Of a DNA stretch of 41,647 bases, positions 16,521-23,988 are shown piece by piece; position 1 is the stretch's first letter; the number at the start of each line of letters is the position of its first letter. The notes beneath the pieces were generated by a model. The model ran no database searches. It was not told the DNA's origin and saw nothing but the letters and a program-made list of their open reading frames with translations. Location of the stretch: assembly GCA_023409955.1 (NCBI GenBank), contig JAEYQQ010000022.1, forward strand, positions 1 to 41,647, written 5' to 3'. Made by a program: the position numbers and the translations under genes. This stretch comes from Bacillota bacterium. GTDB lineage: Bacteria > Bacillota > Clostridia > Christensenellales > Aristaeellaceae.

Positions 16521-17062
16521 TTTTGTGCCTCCCCAGCTAACAGAACAGAACGGTTTTTGACAAAGTAATCCACACCGGACCACAGGGCCATGATGACCAT
16601 GATATAAGACATGATTTCTTTGACAGGAATAGAACCAAAGGGCCAGTTGTCAATCATGGTAAATGATATGGCAATCATCTGGGTTACGGTTTTGATCTTG
16701 CCAAGGGGCCCGGCGGCAATGACCTTGCCTTGCAGGGAGGCAACCATGCGAAGGCCGTCTACGGCCATCTCCCGGGCCAGCACAAGGATGACCATCCATG
16801 CGGGGATCTTTCCCTGGGCAGCAAGCAGAATCAGGGTGCAGAGCACCAGCAGCTTATCCGCCAGGGGATCCACAAATTTGCCAAAGTCTGTAATTAGATT
16901 TCGGGACCTGGCGATGTGCCCGTCCAGAAAATCTGTAAAGGACGCAATCAGGAAAACGACAAGCGCCAGCCAGTTAAATAGCGGTGTGCCAACGTACATG
17001 AGTCCCAGGCATACGGGGATCAGCAATACACGCAAAATGGACAGGCGGTTGGGCAAATTCAT
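16517..17062 (-). CDS. pgsA: CDP-diacylglycerol--glycerol-3-phosphate 3-phosphatidyltransferase
   Basis: Membrane enzyme making phosphatidylglycerol-phosphate, the committed step to phosphatidylglycerol and cardiolipin. It has 181 residues with several transmembrane helices. The diagnostic CDP-alcohol phosphotransferase motif is complete: DFLDGHIAR, then eight residues, then GKFVDPLADK, giving the D-x2-DG-x2-AR-x8-G-x3-D-x3-D pattern at about residues 44-70. The N-terminus MNLPNRLSILRVLLIP is typical. It overlaps both the rimO stop and the cinA start by ATGA, which indicates tight translational coupling. Confidence 0.96.
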   Translation of the reverse strand: MNLPNRLSILRVLLIPVCLGLMYVGTPLFNWLALVVFLIASFTDFLDGHIARSRNLITDFGKFVDPLADKLLVLCTLILLAAQGKIPAWMVILVLAREMAVDGLRMVASLQGKVIAAGPLGKIKTVTQMIAISFTMIDNWPFGSIPVKEIMSYIMVIMALWSGVDYFVKNRSVLLAGEAQK

Positions 17063-18372
17063 GCTTTTACTCCCATCAGGTCATAGGTTTTCGCCTTGGT
17101 AATGCGAACGTCACAGAAAGACCCCGGGGTTAACGGTGTAGGGGATGAGAAAAGAATCTCTCCGTCGATCTCCGGTGCCTCCCATTCCGAGCGGCCGGTA
17201 TACATGCCATTGCTGCGCTGGCTGGTGACCAGAACTTTGGTAATTGAGTCCACTCGCAACTTGTTGCGGCTTTGGGAAATGGAAGCTTGCAGCTTCATCA
17301 GCCTGTCCAGCCGTTCCTCACGAACTTCCGGCGGTACCTGGTCTTCCATATCCGCTGCCGGCGTGCCTTCCTCAGGGGAGAAAGCGAAAGCACCCAGCCT
17401 GTCAAACTGCTGTTCGCTGACAAAATCCATCAACTGTGCAAACTCCGCTTCTGTTTCCCCGGGGAAGCCAACGATGATGGAGGTGCGCAAAGCAAACCCC
17501 CGCTCACGGGCGGCATGCAGCAGCTCTCGGATGCGCTCCGGTCCGCCGCGGCGGCGCATGCGCTTTAGCACACCGGCGTCGATGTGCTGGACAGGCAGGT
17601 CCAGATATTTGCATACGTTTTCTGTGTTGGCCATTGTGTCCAGCAGTCGTATATCCGCCTGGTCCGGATAGCAGTACAGTACCCGCAGCCAGTCGACACC
17701 ATCTATTTGAGAGGCCTTTAGAATCAAGTCAGGCAGCTGCGAGCCTTTGGCCCAATCGGTACCGTAACGGGTGGTATCCTGGGCCACAAGCACATGCTCT
17801 TTCACGCCTTGACTGGCCAGACTCTGGATTTCTTTAAGGATGCTCTCCTCAGGCCTGGAGCGGTAGCGCCCCCGGATTAAGGGGATGGCGCAAAAAGCGC
17901 AGCGGTTGTCACAGCCGTCGCCAATGCGAATGTAGGCGGAGTAGGTGGGGGTGGTCAGCACGCGGTCTGTTTCCAAAAAGGAGTCGGATGGTGCGCAATA
18001 GGCACCGCGGTTGCCATTTAGAGCGCCTTCAATGGCGGAGACAAGCCGGCCGTATTGATTAACGCCCAGAACAAGGTCGATTTCAGGAATATCGGCAAGC
18101 AGCTCATCGGAATACCGCTGAGCCAAACAGCCGGTAACCACCAGCAGCTTGCAGGCACCTGTTTGCTTGTACTGGGCCATTTCCAGTATGGTGTCAATGG
18201 ATTCGGTCTTGGCAGTTTCGATAAAGCCGCAGGTGTTAATAATCAGAATTTCTGCCTTTTTGGCATCGGGTATAATTTGATATCCACTTTGACGGAGGAT
18301 GCCAAGCATCTGCTCGGTATCCACCCGGTTTTTGGTGCAGCCTAAAGAAACAACGCCGACGGTTACGGGCAT
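17059..18372 (-). CDS. rimO: Ribosomal protein S12 methylthiotransferase RimO
   Basis: Radical-SAM enzyme that methylthiolates the conserved aspartate of ribosomal protein S12. It has 437 residues. The N-terminal MTTase domain opens PVTVGVVSLGCTKNRVDTEQ, with VVTGCLAQRY further on. The radical-SAM cluster motif CDNRCAFC is at residues 153-160, and a C-terminal TRAM domain ends the protein. LGCTKNRVD separates RimO from MiaB. The ATG at 18372 is chosen because GGAG lies eight bases before it; the ATG at 18378 would be only two bases away. It is first in the four-gene operon and has its own promoter. Confidence 0.94.
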   Translation of the reverse strand: MPVTVGVVSLGCTKNRVDTEQMLGILRQSGYQIIPDAKKAEILIINTCGFIETAKTESIDTILEMAQYKQTGACKLLVVTGCLAQRYSDELLADIPEIDLVLGVNQYGRLVSAIEGALNGNRGAYCAPSDSFLETDRVLTTPTYSAYIRIGDGCDNRCAFCAIPLIRGRYRSRPEESILKEIQSLASQGVKEHVLVAQDTTRYGTDWAKGSQLPDLILKASQIDGVDWLRVLYCYPDQADIRLLDTMANTENVCKYLDLPVQHIDAGVLKRMRRRGGPERIRELLHAARERGFALRTSIIVGFPGETEAEFAQLMDFVSEQQFDRLGAFAFSPEEGTPAADMEDQVPPEVREERLDRLMKLQASISQSRNKLRVDSITKVLVTSQRSNGMYTGRSEWEAPEIDGEILFSSPTPLTPGSFCDVRITKAKTYDLMGVKA

Positions 18373-18428
18373 GAACATAACTCCTTCTGCTGGTACAAAT
18401 GGGGAATATACTTTTGCATACCTTTGTC

Positions 18429-18457
18429 ATTGTACCATAACCAGCGTGGAATGTAAA
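18429..18457 (-). promoter_or_regulatory. Promoter of the rimO-pgsA-cinA-recA operon
   Basis: Read on the minus strand, TTTACA (18457-18452) and TACAAT (18434-18429) are separated by exactly 17 bases, about 56 bp before the rimO start. Confidence 0.72.
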
Positions 18458-18691
18458 AGAAAAACACCCCTTTTCCAAAAGGCACACTTTGTAAATATTC
18501 ATGCCACGCAAGTGTGGATACTGCCTCATGCATAATTGGCATGCTGTTGGTGAATGATATCCATATAGAATAAAGTGAGTATTGACACCCAGTAACAAAT
18601 AAAGGAGATGAAGCCTAGATAATCGAAGTGTTCATCCAATAAATGGCCTTTGCATTCGTTTACATCGCAAGGCCAATGATGGAGAAACAAT
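18458..18691 (+). other. Noncoding upstream region of the kinase gene, with a hairpin
   Basis: No gene is supported here. A 9-bp stem with one bulge (TGGCCTTTGC at 18644-18653 with GCAAGGCCA at 18667-18675) ends six bases before the GGAG of the kinase gene and could affect its translation. A TTGACA at about 18582 has no matching -10 box at normal spacing. Confidence 0.4.
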
Positions 18692-19585
18692 ATGGAAGTG
18701 CAAAACGAAGTCAAAGCCATTTTGAACAAGCTTGGCCTTCCGTTTGGTGAAATTGTCAAAAGTGGTGCAGGCTTTCGCAATGAGGTCTGGCTGACTGATG
18801 ACTATGCAATTAAAATGTATAACGATAACATCGGCGGCTATGGTAAAGAACGATGGTTTTATCAGACCGTACAGCCGTTGTATGCTCCTCGATTGATTGC
18901 GTATGGTCAAGCTTATATCATCCTTGAAAGAGTACACGGAAACGGTCTTTTCTGCTTGTGGCGCGATATGAATGACATCAAACGGGAAGCGGCTGTCGCC
19001 CAAATAGCGGATATAGCCTGCAAAATAAATCAGGTATGTCTTGACGGTGCGGAAAACTACTTCCATATCACAGATGATTGGCAGCAGAATGTTTATCAAC
19101 GCATTCATGGCAATATTGCGAAATTGATCAGCGCAAATGGCATACCACCTGTCCTTGCCCAGCGGGTGTTGCATTATACCCTTGATCATGTGCATTGCCT
19201 GGATGATAAAAGGATGCATCTGGTGTATGCTGACTTGCATTTTGATAATCTAATTATTACAGAAAATGGCAAGCTGTATCTTTTAGATTACGAAATGCTG
19301 GAAGCAGGCCCTTGTGATCTTGTGCTTGATGTCTGGCAACGAATGCTGATCCATCCCTTCATTTATGCAAATGAAGCTGATCATGCACAGACAGTGCCTC
19401 GGGATTATCAGCACATCCTGACTTGGCTTAAAAAGTATGTGCCTGATTTGTTTAAGCATCCCCATGTCAGGGAAAGAGTCAGTCTTTATGGCGTGATGTA
19501 CGAACTGGATATGCTTTGCAATTACCCCATGGCCGGTTTGTCTATTGAGCGTCTTGAGATGTATTTGGATGGAATGGCGTGGTGA
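18692..19585 (+). CDS. APH/choline-kinase-fold phosphotransferase
   Basis: 297-residue member of the aminoglycoside phosphotransferase/choline kinase fold. A nucleotide-loop-like SGAGFRNEVWLTDDYAIKMY comes first. The catalytic loop YADLHFDN near residues 179-186 follows, with Asp and Asn kept but the usual first His replaced by Tyr. The metal-binding LDYEMLEAGP replaces DFE with DYE. This fold phosphorylates small alcohols, sugars or drugs; the substrate is not clear and resistance should not be assumed. GGAG lies seven bases before the ATG. It stands alone, followed by a separately promoted acetyltransferase. Confidence 0.75.
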   Translation: MEVQNEVKAILNKLGLPFGEIVKSGAGFRNEVWLTDDYAIKMYNDNIGGYGKERWFYQTVQPLYAPRLIAYGQAYIILERVHGNGLFCLWRDMNDIKREAAVAQIADIACKINQVCLDGAENYFHITDDWQQNVYQRIHGNIAKLISANGIPPVLAQRVLHYTLDHVHCLDDKRMHLVYADLHFDNLIITENGKLYLLDYEMLEAGPCDLVLDVWQRMLIHPFIYANEADHAQTVPRDYQHILTWLKKYVPDLFKHPHVRERVSLYGVMYELDMLCNYPMAGLSIERLEMYLDGMAW

Positions 19586-19624
19586 AAAGAATGATTCAGG
19601 ACCTGCGCAAAATCTGATTTTTAC

Positions 19625-19653
19625 TTGCAGAATTCCCCAAGCTAGGGTACAAT
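19625..19653 (+). promoter_or_regulatory. Promoter of the GNAT gene
   Basis: TTGCAG (19625-19630) and TACAAT (19648-19653) with a 17-base spacer, 56 bp before the start codon. Confidence 0.65.
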
Positions 19654-19709
19654 AAACCGTACTGCGCGCTTTTCGCCGCGAAACCCAAAAGTTTGAAAGG
19701 ATGGACGCC

Positions 19710-20513
19710 ATGCGCGTATATCATCCGTTGGGTGCATATCAGGGCCTTCCGCCGGAAAACGTGTTCTTCGTTATGGATGACATGGATATTCAGCAAGGCA
19801 CAGGTTATGTAATGCCTTTTTTTCAGCCGGATATGTTCCCCCAGCGTCCCATGAATTTATATTTGCAGCTGGAAGCGCCTGCTTCCTGCCAATACATGCT
19901 ATTTGGCGCTTTATTAGCCAGGGTCAGCCAGCTTAGGTCCCAGAACCCTTTTATGCCCACAAGGCTGTACACGCAGCTGGCGGTGGATGACGCAAGGGGA
20001 ATGGAGTTTTTTACATCAAACGGTTTTTCACTAGATGATGCAGAGGACTTGGTTCGCTTTCCCATACCCGAAATGGGCGGTAGCGTACCCATGGGCTGCT
20101 CCATTTCCAATGTGCCCCTTCGCAACGAGTTTGAACAGCAGGCAATGCTCAATCGGCTGAACCAAAGCCGTATCGCACCGCTGGACCTTGTTACCCTGGG
20201 CCAGTGCATGCAAATGCCTCACTTTCTGGCACTGGGCATTTACCGTAATGAGGAGCCCATTGGTGAAGTGCTTTTGTCCGGAACAGGGGACAGGGCAACG
20301 CTGGCGGCATTATATATCCGCTCCAACTACCGCAAGACAGGCCTTGGAAAAGCGCTGTTGACAAGGGCGCTGCATATGATACGGGATGAAGGTGTTACCC
20401 AGGTGGAGGCCTTGGTACTGCGCCGAAGCCCTGCCCAGTGTGCCATGGCCAGAAGCATGGGGGCGCGGTTCATACGTACTACTTGTTATTATCCTGGTAT
20501 CGACATCGGTTGA
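19710..20513 (+). CDS. GNAT-family N-acetyltransferase, tandem-domain type
   Basis: 267 residues. The C-terminal half holds the acetyl-CoA site (LAALYIRSNYRKTGLGKALL, with the R-x-x-G-x-G pattern), followed by ALHMIRDEG and a C-terminal SMGARFIRTTCYYPG. The N-terminal half has a second, degenerate GNAT-like unit (ARGMEFFTSNGFS). The substrate is unknown; tandem GNAT proteins act on small molecules such as amines or mycothiol-like thiols. The ATG at 19710 is preferred because GAAAGG lies nine bases before it; the ATG at 19701 directly abuts the ribosome site. Confidence 0.78.
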   Translation: MRVYHPLGAYQGLPPENVFFVMDDMDIQQGTGYVMPFFQPDMFPQRPMNLYLQLEAPASCQYMLFGALLARVSQLRSQNPFMPTRLYTQLAVDDARGMEFFTSNGFSLDDAEDLVRFPIPEMGGSVPMGCSISNVPLRNEFEQQAMLNRLNQSRIAPLDLVTLGQCMQMPHFLALGIYRNEEPIGEVLLSGTGDRATLAALYIRSNYRKTGLGKALLTRALHMIRDEGVTQVEALVLRRSPAQCAMARSMGARFIRTTCYYPGIDIG

Positions 20514-20528
20514 AAGTTTGCATAATAC

Positions 20529-20574
20529 AAAAAGGAATCAAGCCTGAGGCAACCGCCCAGCTTGATTCCTTTTT
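20529..20574. terminator. Bidirectional terminator between the GNAT and AraC genes
   Basis: A perfect 15-bp stem (AAAAAGGAATCAAGC and complement) with a 16-base loop, A-run and T-run on the two sides. It serves the convergent genes. Confidence 0.85.
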
Positions 20575-20599
20575 TGCTACGACTAATCACTGCTATAAT

Positions 20600-21406
20600 C
20601 TAGTTTCTGGTTTTGATGGCTTGTTCCCGGTAGGCTTTGGGGGTGATCCCCCGATGGGTCATAAAAGCTCGGTAGAAGGTACGCTCACTTTCAAAGCCGC
20701 AGGCATCCACCACCTCGCTGATGTTGACTGTGGTGCCCAGCAGCATGGCGCAGGCACGCTCGATGCGGATGGCATTGACATAGGTGTGCAAGCTGCAGCC
20801 AATGCGCTGGGAAAACAATTTGGAGATGTAATACTTGTTCAAATAAAGGTGTTTGGATAAGCGCTCCAGTGAAATCGGCTCCATGATATGTGCATCGATG
20901 AAGGTGATCAACTCCCGCAAGGAATCGTGGGAAGGGGCCTTCTTGCGTTCTCCCAAAGGCAGTACCTCCAGCAGTCGGCCGATGATAACGCCAAGGTATG
21001 CCCTGCAAAGCGGCTCTCCGATATTCGACGATTTGGCCAGTGTCTCCATACAGTGGAGTATATCGGGGTGGATCTGTTCCTTATCAATGAACGGGTTCGG
21101 ACAGCCATGCTGGGTGATCTTTGGCGCGTACTCGTGTATCAGGGATAAGTCAATTATTGCGATCAAATACCGCGTTGCGGTCATGGCGGTATAACTGTGC
21201 ACATGGTTCGGCCAGACAATGGCTGCATCACCGGAAGACTGCAGCTTTATATGGTCTTCCACTACAACTTTTGTCTGCCCTTCAAGGCTTATGAATATCT
21301 CCAAGCTGGAATGAAAATGGGGGTAGAAGGTCAAGTTCTGCCCGTAATACACCCGTAATGCCTGTCGGTTGATTTCAAAAAATGCGTTGCTGCTCATGCT
21401 ATGCAT
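20600..21406 (-). CDS. AraC-family transcriptional regulator with cupin sensor
   Basis: 268 residues. The N-terminal cupin-like sensor includes FYPHFHSSLEIFISLEGQ at about residues 27-44. The C-terminal double helix-turn-helix from about residue 165 includes SLERLSKHLYLNKYYISKLF and the family signature VNISEVVDACGFESERTFYR near the end, then GITPKAYRE. It is divergent from the sugar isomerase/oxidoreductase pair and likely controls it in response to a sugar. The start is uncertain: the ATG at 21406 is three bases after AAAGG and an ATG at 21397 is twelve bases after it. Confidence 0.9.
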   Translation of the reverse strand: MHSMSSNAFFEINRQALRVYYGQNLTFYPHFHSSLEIFISLEGQTKVVVEDHIKLQSSGDAAIVWPNHVHSYTAMTATRYLIAIIDLSLIHEYAPKITQHGCPNPFIDKEQIHPDILHCMETLAKSSNIGEPLCRAYLGVIIGRLLEVLPLGERKKAPSHDSLRELITFIDAHIMEPISLERLSKHLYLNKYYISKLFSQRIGCSLHTYVNAIRIERACAMLLGTTVNISEVVDACGFESERTFYRAFMTHRGITPKAYREQAIKTRN

Positions 21407-21503
21407 GCGCCTTTCTAAAGGAATAGAAGTAGCTGCATCATAACATGGAAATGAAGATTCGTACAGCAGAGAAAGAAAAATTTGCAGGCATACGCAGCAC
21501 TAC

Positions 21504-21541
21504 TTTTGTCAGTGACTTTTGGTGTTTTGTCATACGCTTTT
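21504..21541 (+). promoter_or_regulatory. Candidate AraC-type operator (direct repeat) in the divergent region
   Basis: TTTTGTCA, four bases, CTTTT occurs twice, at 21504-21520 and 21525-21541, starting exactly 21 bp apart, or two helical turns. The downstream half-site overlaps the -35 position (21532-21537) of a promoter with TATGAT at 21555-21560 that lacks a good -35 box. This is the arrangement expected of AraC-dependent class II activation. Confidence 0.6.
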
Positions 21542-21614
21542 TATTGTCATATGTTATGATGTTTCCATCATCCAGAGTATCGAAATATCATATTACTGAA
21601 AGAGGGGCATTGCC

Positions 21615-22436
21615 ATGAAGATTGCCTATACCGGCTGGACCTGGCTTGTACACCACAAGGACAACTATCAATACGAGTTTGAGCAATTCTTGAAAGCGGC
21701 AAGCCATTTGGGGTATCAGGCGGTGGAGAACTTCGCCTTTATCGCCAAATACTTTGACAATGACGCAGCATCTATCAAAGACCTTTTGGATAAGTATCAA
21801 CTGGAGATGGCCAACCTGTACCTGCATTATTCAGATGATCCGGAAAAGGATTATGAAAACGCAATATTCTATGTGGATTTCATGAAGAAGATTGGCGCTA
21901 CCTACATGAACTTGCAGGGTACCATGTGGCATGACACTCCAAATGAGCGGCCAACCGATCATGAGCAAATTGCAAAATATGCGCAGCTTTCTAACCGCAT
22001 CGGCAAGCTGTGCAGAGAGAATGGCCTGGTGGCCTGCTTCCATCCCCATGCCAACACAGCCATTTTCTCTATGGAACAAATCGATTTGTTTCTTTCTATG
22101 ACCGAGCCTGATTATGTTGGACTGTGCTTGGATACGGCTCATACCACCATCGCCCACATGGATGCGGTGAAGGCTGTGAAGCATTTTGTACCCCGCATCG
22201 CCTATATGCACTTGAAGGATGTTGACCCTGACGCTGCCGGTGCTTTTGCCGACAGGCCCATGGCACGCTTTTTACCCTTGGGCATAGGTACGGTGGATTT
22301 TGCTGGCGTTGTGAAGGAACTCAAAAATGGCGGCTATGACGGGGTGCTCTGCGTGGAGCTGGATAACCCGCCGGTTTGTAATTATCATGCTGCCATGGTT
22401 TCCAGAGAATACCTGCACAATGTGCTGGGTCTGTAA
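21615..22436 (+). CDS. Sugar phosphate isomerase/epimerase, TIM-barrel (IolE/Xyl-isomerase-like)
   Basis: 273-residue AP-endonuclease-2/xylose-isomerase-like TIM barrel. Metal-binding elements expected of the family are present in order: AVENFAF near residue 38, CFHPHANTA, GLCLDTAHTT, YMHLKDVDP and VLCVELDNP. These enzymes isomerise or epimerise sugars or dehydrate inosose; the exact substrate is open. GAGGGG lies eight bases before the ATG. It ends 13 bp before a Gfo/Idh oxidoreductase; that pairing is common in keto-sugar and inositol breakdown. It is divergent from the AraC regulator, which probably activates both. Confidence 0.85.
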   Translation: MKIAYTGWTWLVHHKDNYQYEFEQFLKAASHLGYQAVENFAFIAKYFDNDAASIKDLLDKYQLEMANLYLHYSDDPEKDYENAIFYVDFMKKIGATYMNLQGTMWHDTPNERPTDHEQIAKYAQLSNRIGKLCRENGLVACFHPHANTAIFSMEQIDLFLSMTEPDYVGLCLDTAHTTIAHMDAVKAVKHFVPRIAYMHLKDVDPDAAGAFADRPMARFLPLGIGTVDFAGVVKELKNGGYDGVLCVELDNPPVCNYHAAMVSREYLHNVLGL

Positions 22437-22449
22437 GGGGGATGTGCAT

Positions 22450-23553
22450 ATGGCAGTGAAGGTGGCAATGATCGGCGTTGGCGCCATCAGCGGGATCTAT
22501 CTGAAAAACATTACAGAGACATTTCATGAGTTGGAGCTTATAGGCGTTTGCGACCTTGTTAGAGAGCGGGCGGAAAAGGCCCAGGCGGAATACCATATCC
22601 CCAAACTCTATGAGACCATGCACGATGCCTTTGCTGACCCGGAGGTTCAAATCGTATTGAACCTCACCAGGCCCATTGAGCATTATGAGGTGACAAAGGC
22701 AGCCTTGCTGTCTGGCAAGCATGTATATAGCGAAAAGCCCTTGGGGGCCGATCTTGAAGAAGGCAAAGCACTGGTAAAGCTTGCCCAGGAAAATGGCCTG
22801 TACCTGGGCGGTGCACCGGATACCTTTTTGGGAGCAGGTCTGCAAACCTGCCGCAGGATCATTGATGATGGCATTATCGGTGATGTGATAGGTGCAGCGG
22901 CGTTTATGATCTGCCGAGGGCATGAAAGCTGGCATCCGGATCCTGAGTTTTACTATAAGCGCGGCGGCGGTCCGATGATGGATATGGGGCCATATTATGT
23001 AACAGCGCTGGTAAACCTTGTGGGCGGGGTAAAAGCTGTAACAGGTGTTACCAAATCCACCTATTCCACAAGGCTTGTGACCAGTGCGCCAAAGCGTGGC
23101 CAGGTGGTTACTGTGGATGTTCCCACCTATGTCACAGGTACCATGGAGTTTGAAAACGGGGCAGTCGGCACCATTTTCACGACCTTCGATGTGCATTATC
23201 CTGCCCAGGCACGGCTGGAGATCTATGGTACCCAGGGTACGTTGTTTGTGCCTGACCCCAACTATTTCGGCGGACCTATCTCTCTCTACACGCCGGAAGA
23301 CAAGGACGTGAAGGAATTCCCGCTCTTATATGATTACAAGGAGAATAGCCGAGGTCTTGGCCTGGCCGACATGGCCAACGCTCTTTTAAACGGCCGCGCA
23401 GCCAGGGCGGATTTCAGGCAAACGCTGCATGTGCTGGAAATATTGACTGCTTTTGAAAAAAGCAGTGATGTACAAGGCAGGGTGGAGCTTGAAACTCAAT
23501 TTAAACGCTGCATGTCCATGAAGCGCAGCGGTATGCCTGGTGTCATCGATTAA
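22450..23553 (+). CDS. Gfo/Idh/MocA-family sugar oxidoreductase
   Basis: 367 residues. The N-terminal Rossmann fold opens VKVAMIGVGAISGIYL (GxGxxS-type NAD(P) loop). EKPLGADLEEG carries the conserved catalytic-region lysine near residue 96, and GGGPMMDMGPYYVTALV follows in the C-terminal domain. The family oxidises hydroxyls of sugars, inositols or sugar acids with NAD(P). The ATG at 22450 gives the standard start; the open frame extends upstream inside the isomerase gene but without family similarity. It follows the isomerase by 13 bp with AAGGGGG between, so the two likely act in one pathway. Confidence 0.9.
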   Translation: MAVKVAMIGVGAISGIYLKNITETFHELELIGVCDLVRERAEKAQAEYHIPKLYETMHDAFADPEVQIVLNLTRPIEHYEVTKAALLSGKHVYSEKPLGADLEEGKALVKLAQENGLYLGGAPDTFLGAGLQTCRRIIDDGIIGDVIGAAAFMICRGHESWHPDPEFYYKRGGGPMMDMGPYYVTALVNLVGGVKAVTGVTKSTYSTRLVTSAPKRGQVVTVDVPTYVTGTMEFENGAVGTIFTTFDVHYPAQARLEIYGTQGTLFVPDPNYFGGPISLYTPEDKDVKEFPLLYDYKENSRGLGLADMANALLNGRAARADFRQTLHVLEILTAFEKSSDVQGRVELETQFKRCMSMKRSGMPGVID

Positions 23554-23606
23554 GTCATGGGCTTGTATATGATTGATGTAAATGCAAAATACATCCAATT
23601 TGGCAC

Positions 23607-23635
23607 TTGACAGCAAGAGCAGGCATAAGTATAAT
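23607..23635 (+). promoter_or_regulatory. Consensus sigma-A promoter of the T-box/trpB2 unit
   Basis: TTGACA (23607-23612), 17-base spacer, TATAAT (23630-23635): a perfect match to the vegetative consensus, with transcription expected near 23642, just before the T-box. Confidence 0.9.
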
Positions 23636-23660
23636 GCAAGCCAATAGTATATAAACCGTT

Positions 23661-23911
23661 GAACAAGACGAGTACGCATGGATGGTCTTTTACAGAGAGC
23701 CGCAGGCGGTGGGATTGCGGTAAAGAAGGCTGTGCCGAATGGACTTGTGAGGGCAGGGCGAAAGGCAGCGAGTAGTACCTGACGGGATCTTCACCCGTTA
23801 CCAAGGAAGCATATATCATGTGTATATGATCAAAGTGGGCCGTATGGCCAATTTGGGTGGTACCGCAGGAGTTCATGCTCTTGTCCCTTTTAGGGACAGG
23901 GGCATTTTTTT
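23661..23911 (+). promoter_or_regulatory. Tryptophan T-box riboswitch with intrinsic terminator
   Basis: A leader that senses uncharged tRNA-Trp and permits transcription of trpB2. Stem I carries AGAGAGCC pairing with GGCT. The specifier loop reads GAATGGAC with codon TGG at 23740-23742 (Trp). The T-box sequence GGGTGGTACCGC is at 23855-23866, with the tRNA-acceptor-pairing TGGT at 23858-23861. The terminator is a 12-bp stem (23876-23887 with 23893-23904, two G-U pairs) followed by seven T residues. A consensus promoter precedes it. The final T of TGGT would form a G-U wobble with a G73 discriminator base. Confidence 0.93.
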
Positions 23912-23988
23912 ATCCCAATTGAAAAAATGCGCAGTGTATGAAACCACAGCCGGTAGGCTGGGCAAATAAACGCAAAGGAGAATATGCC

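Noticed and set aside
18582..18610. TTGACA as a promoter for the kinase gene
   Set aside because: No acceptable -10 box 16-18 bases downstream.
22321..23196. Long minus-strand open frame (291 codons) inside the oxidoreductase gene
   Set aside because: It lies antisense to a clear Gfo/Idh gene, has no ribosome site and no recognisable motif.
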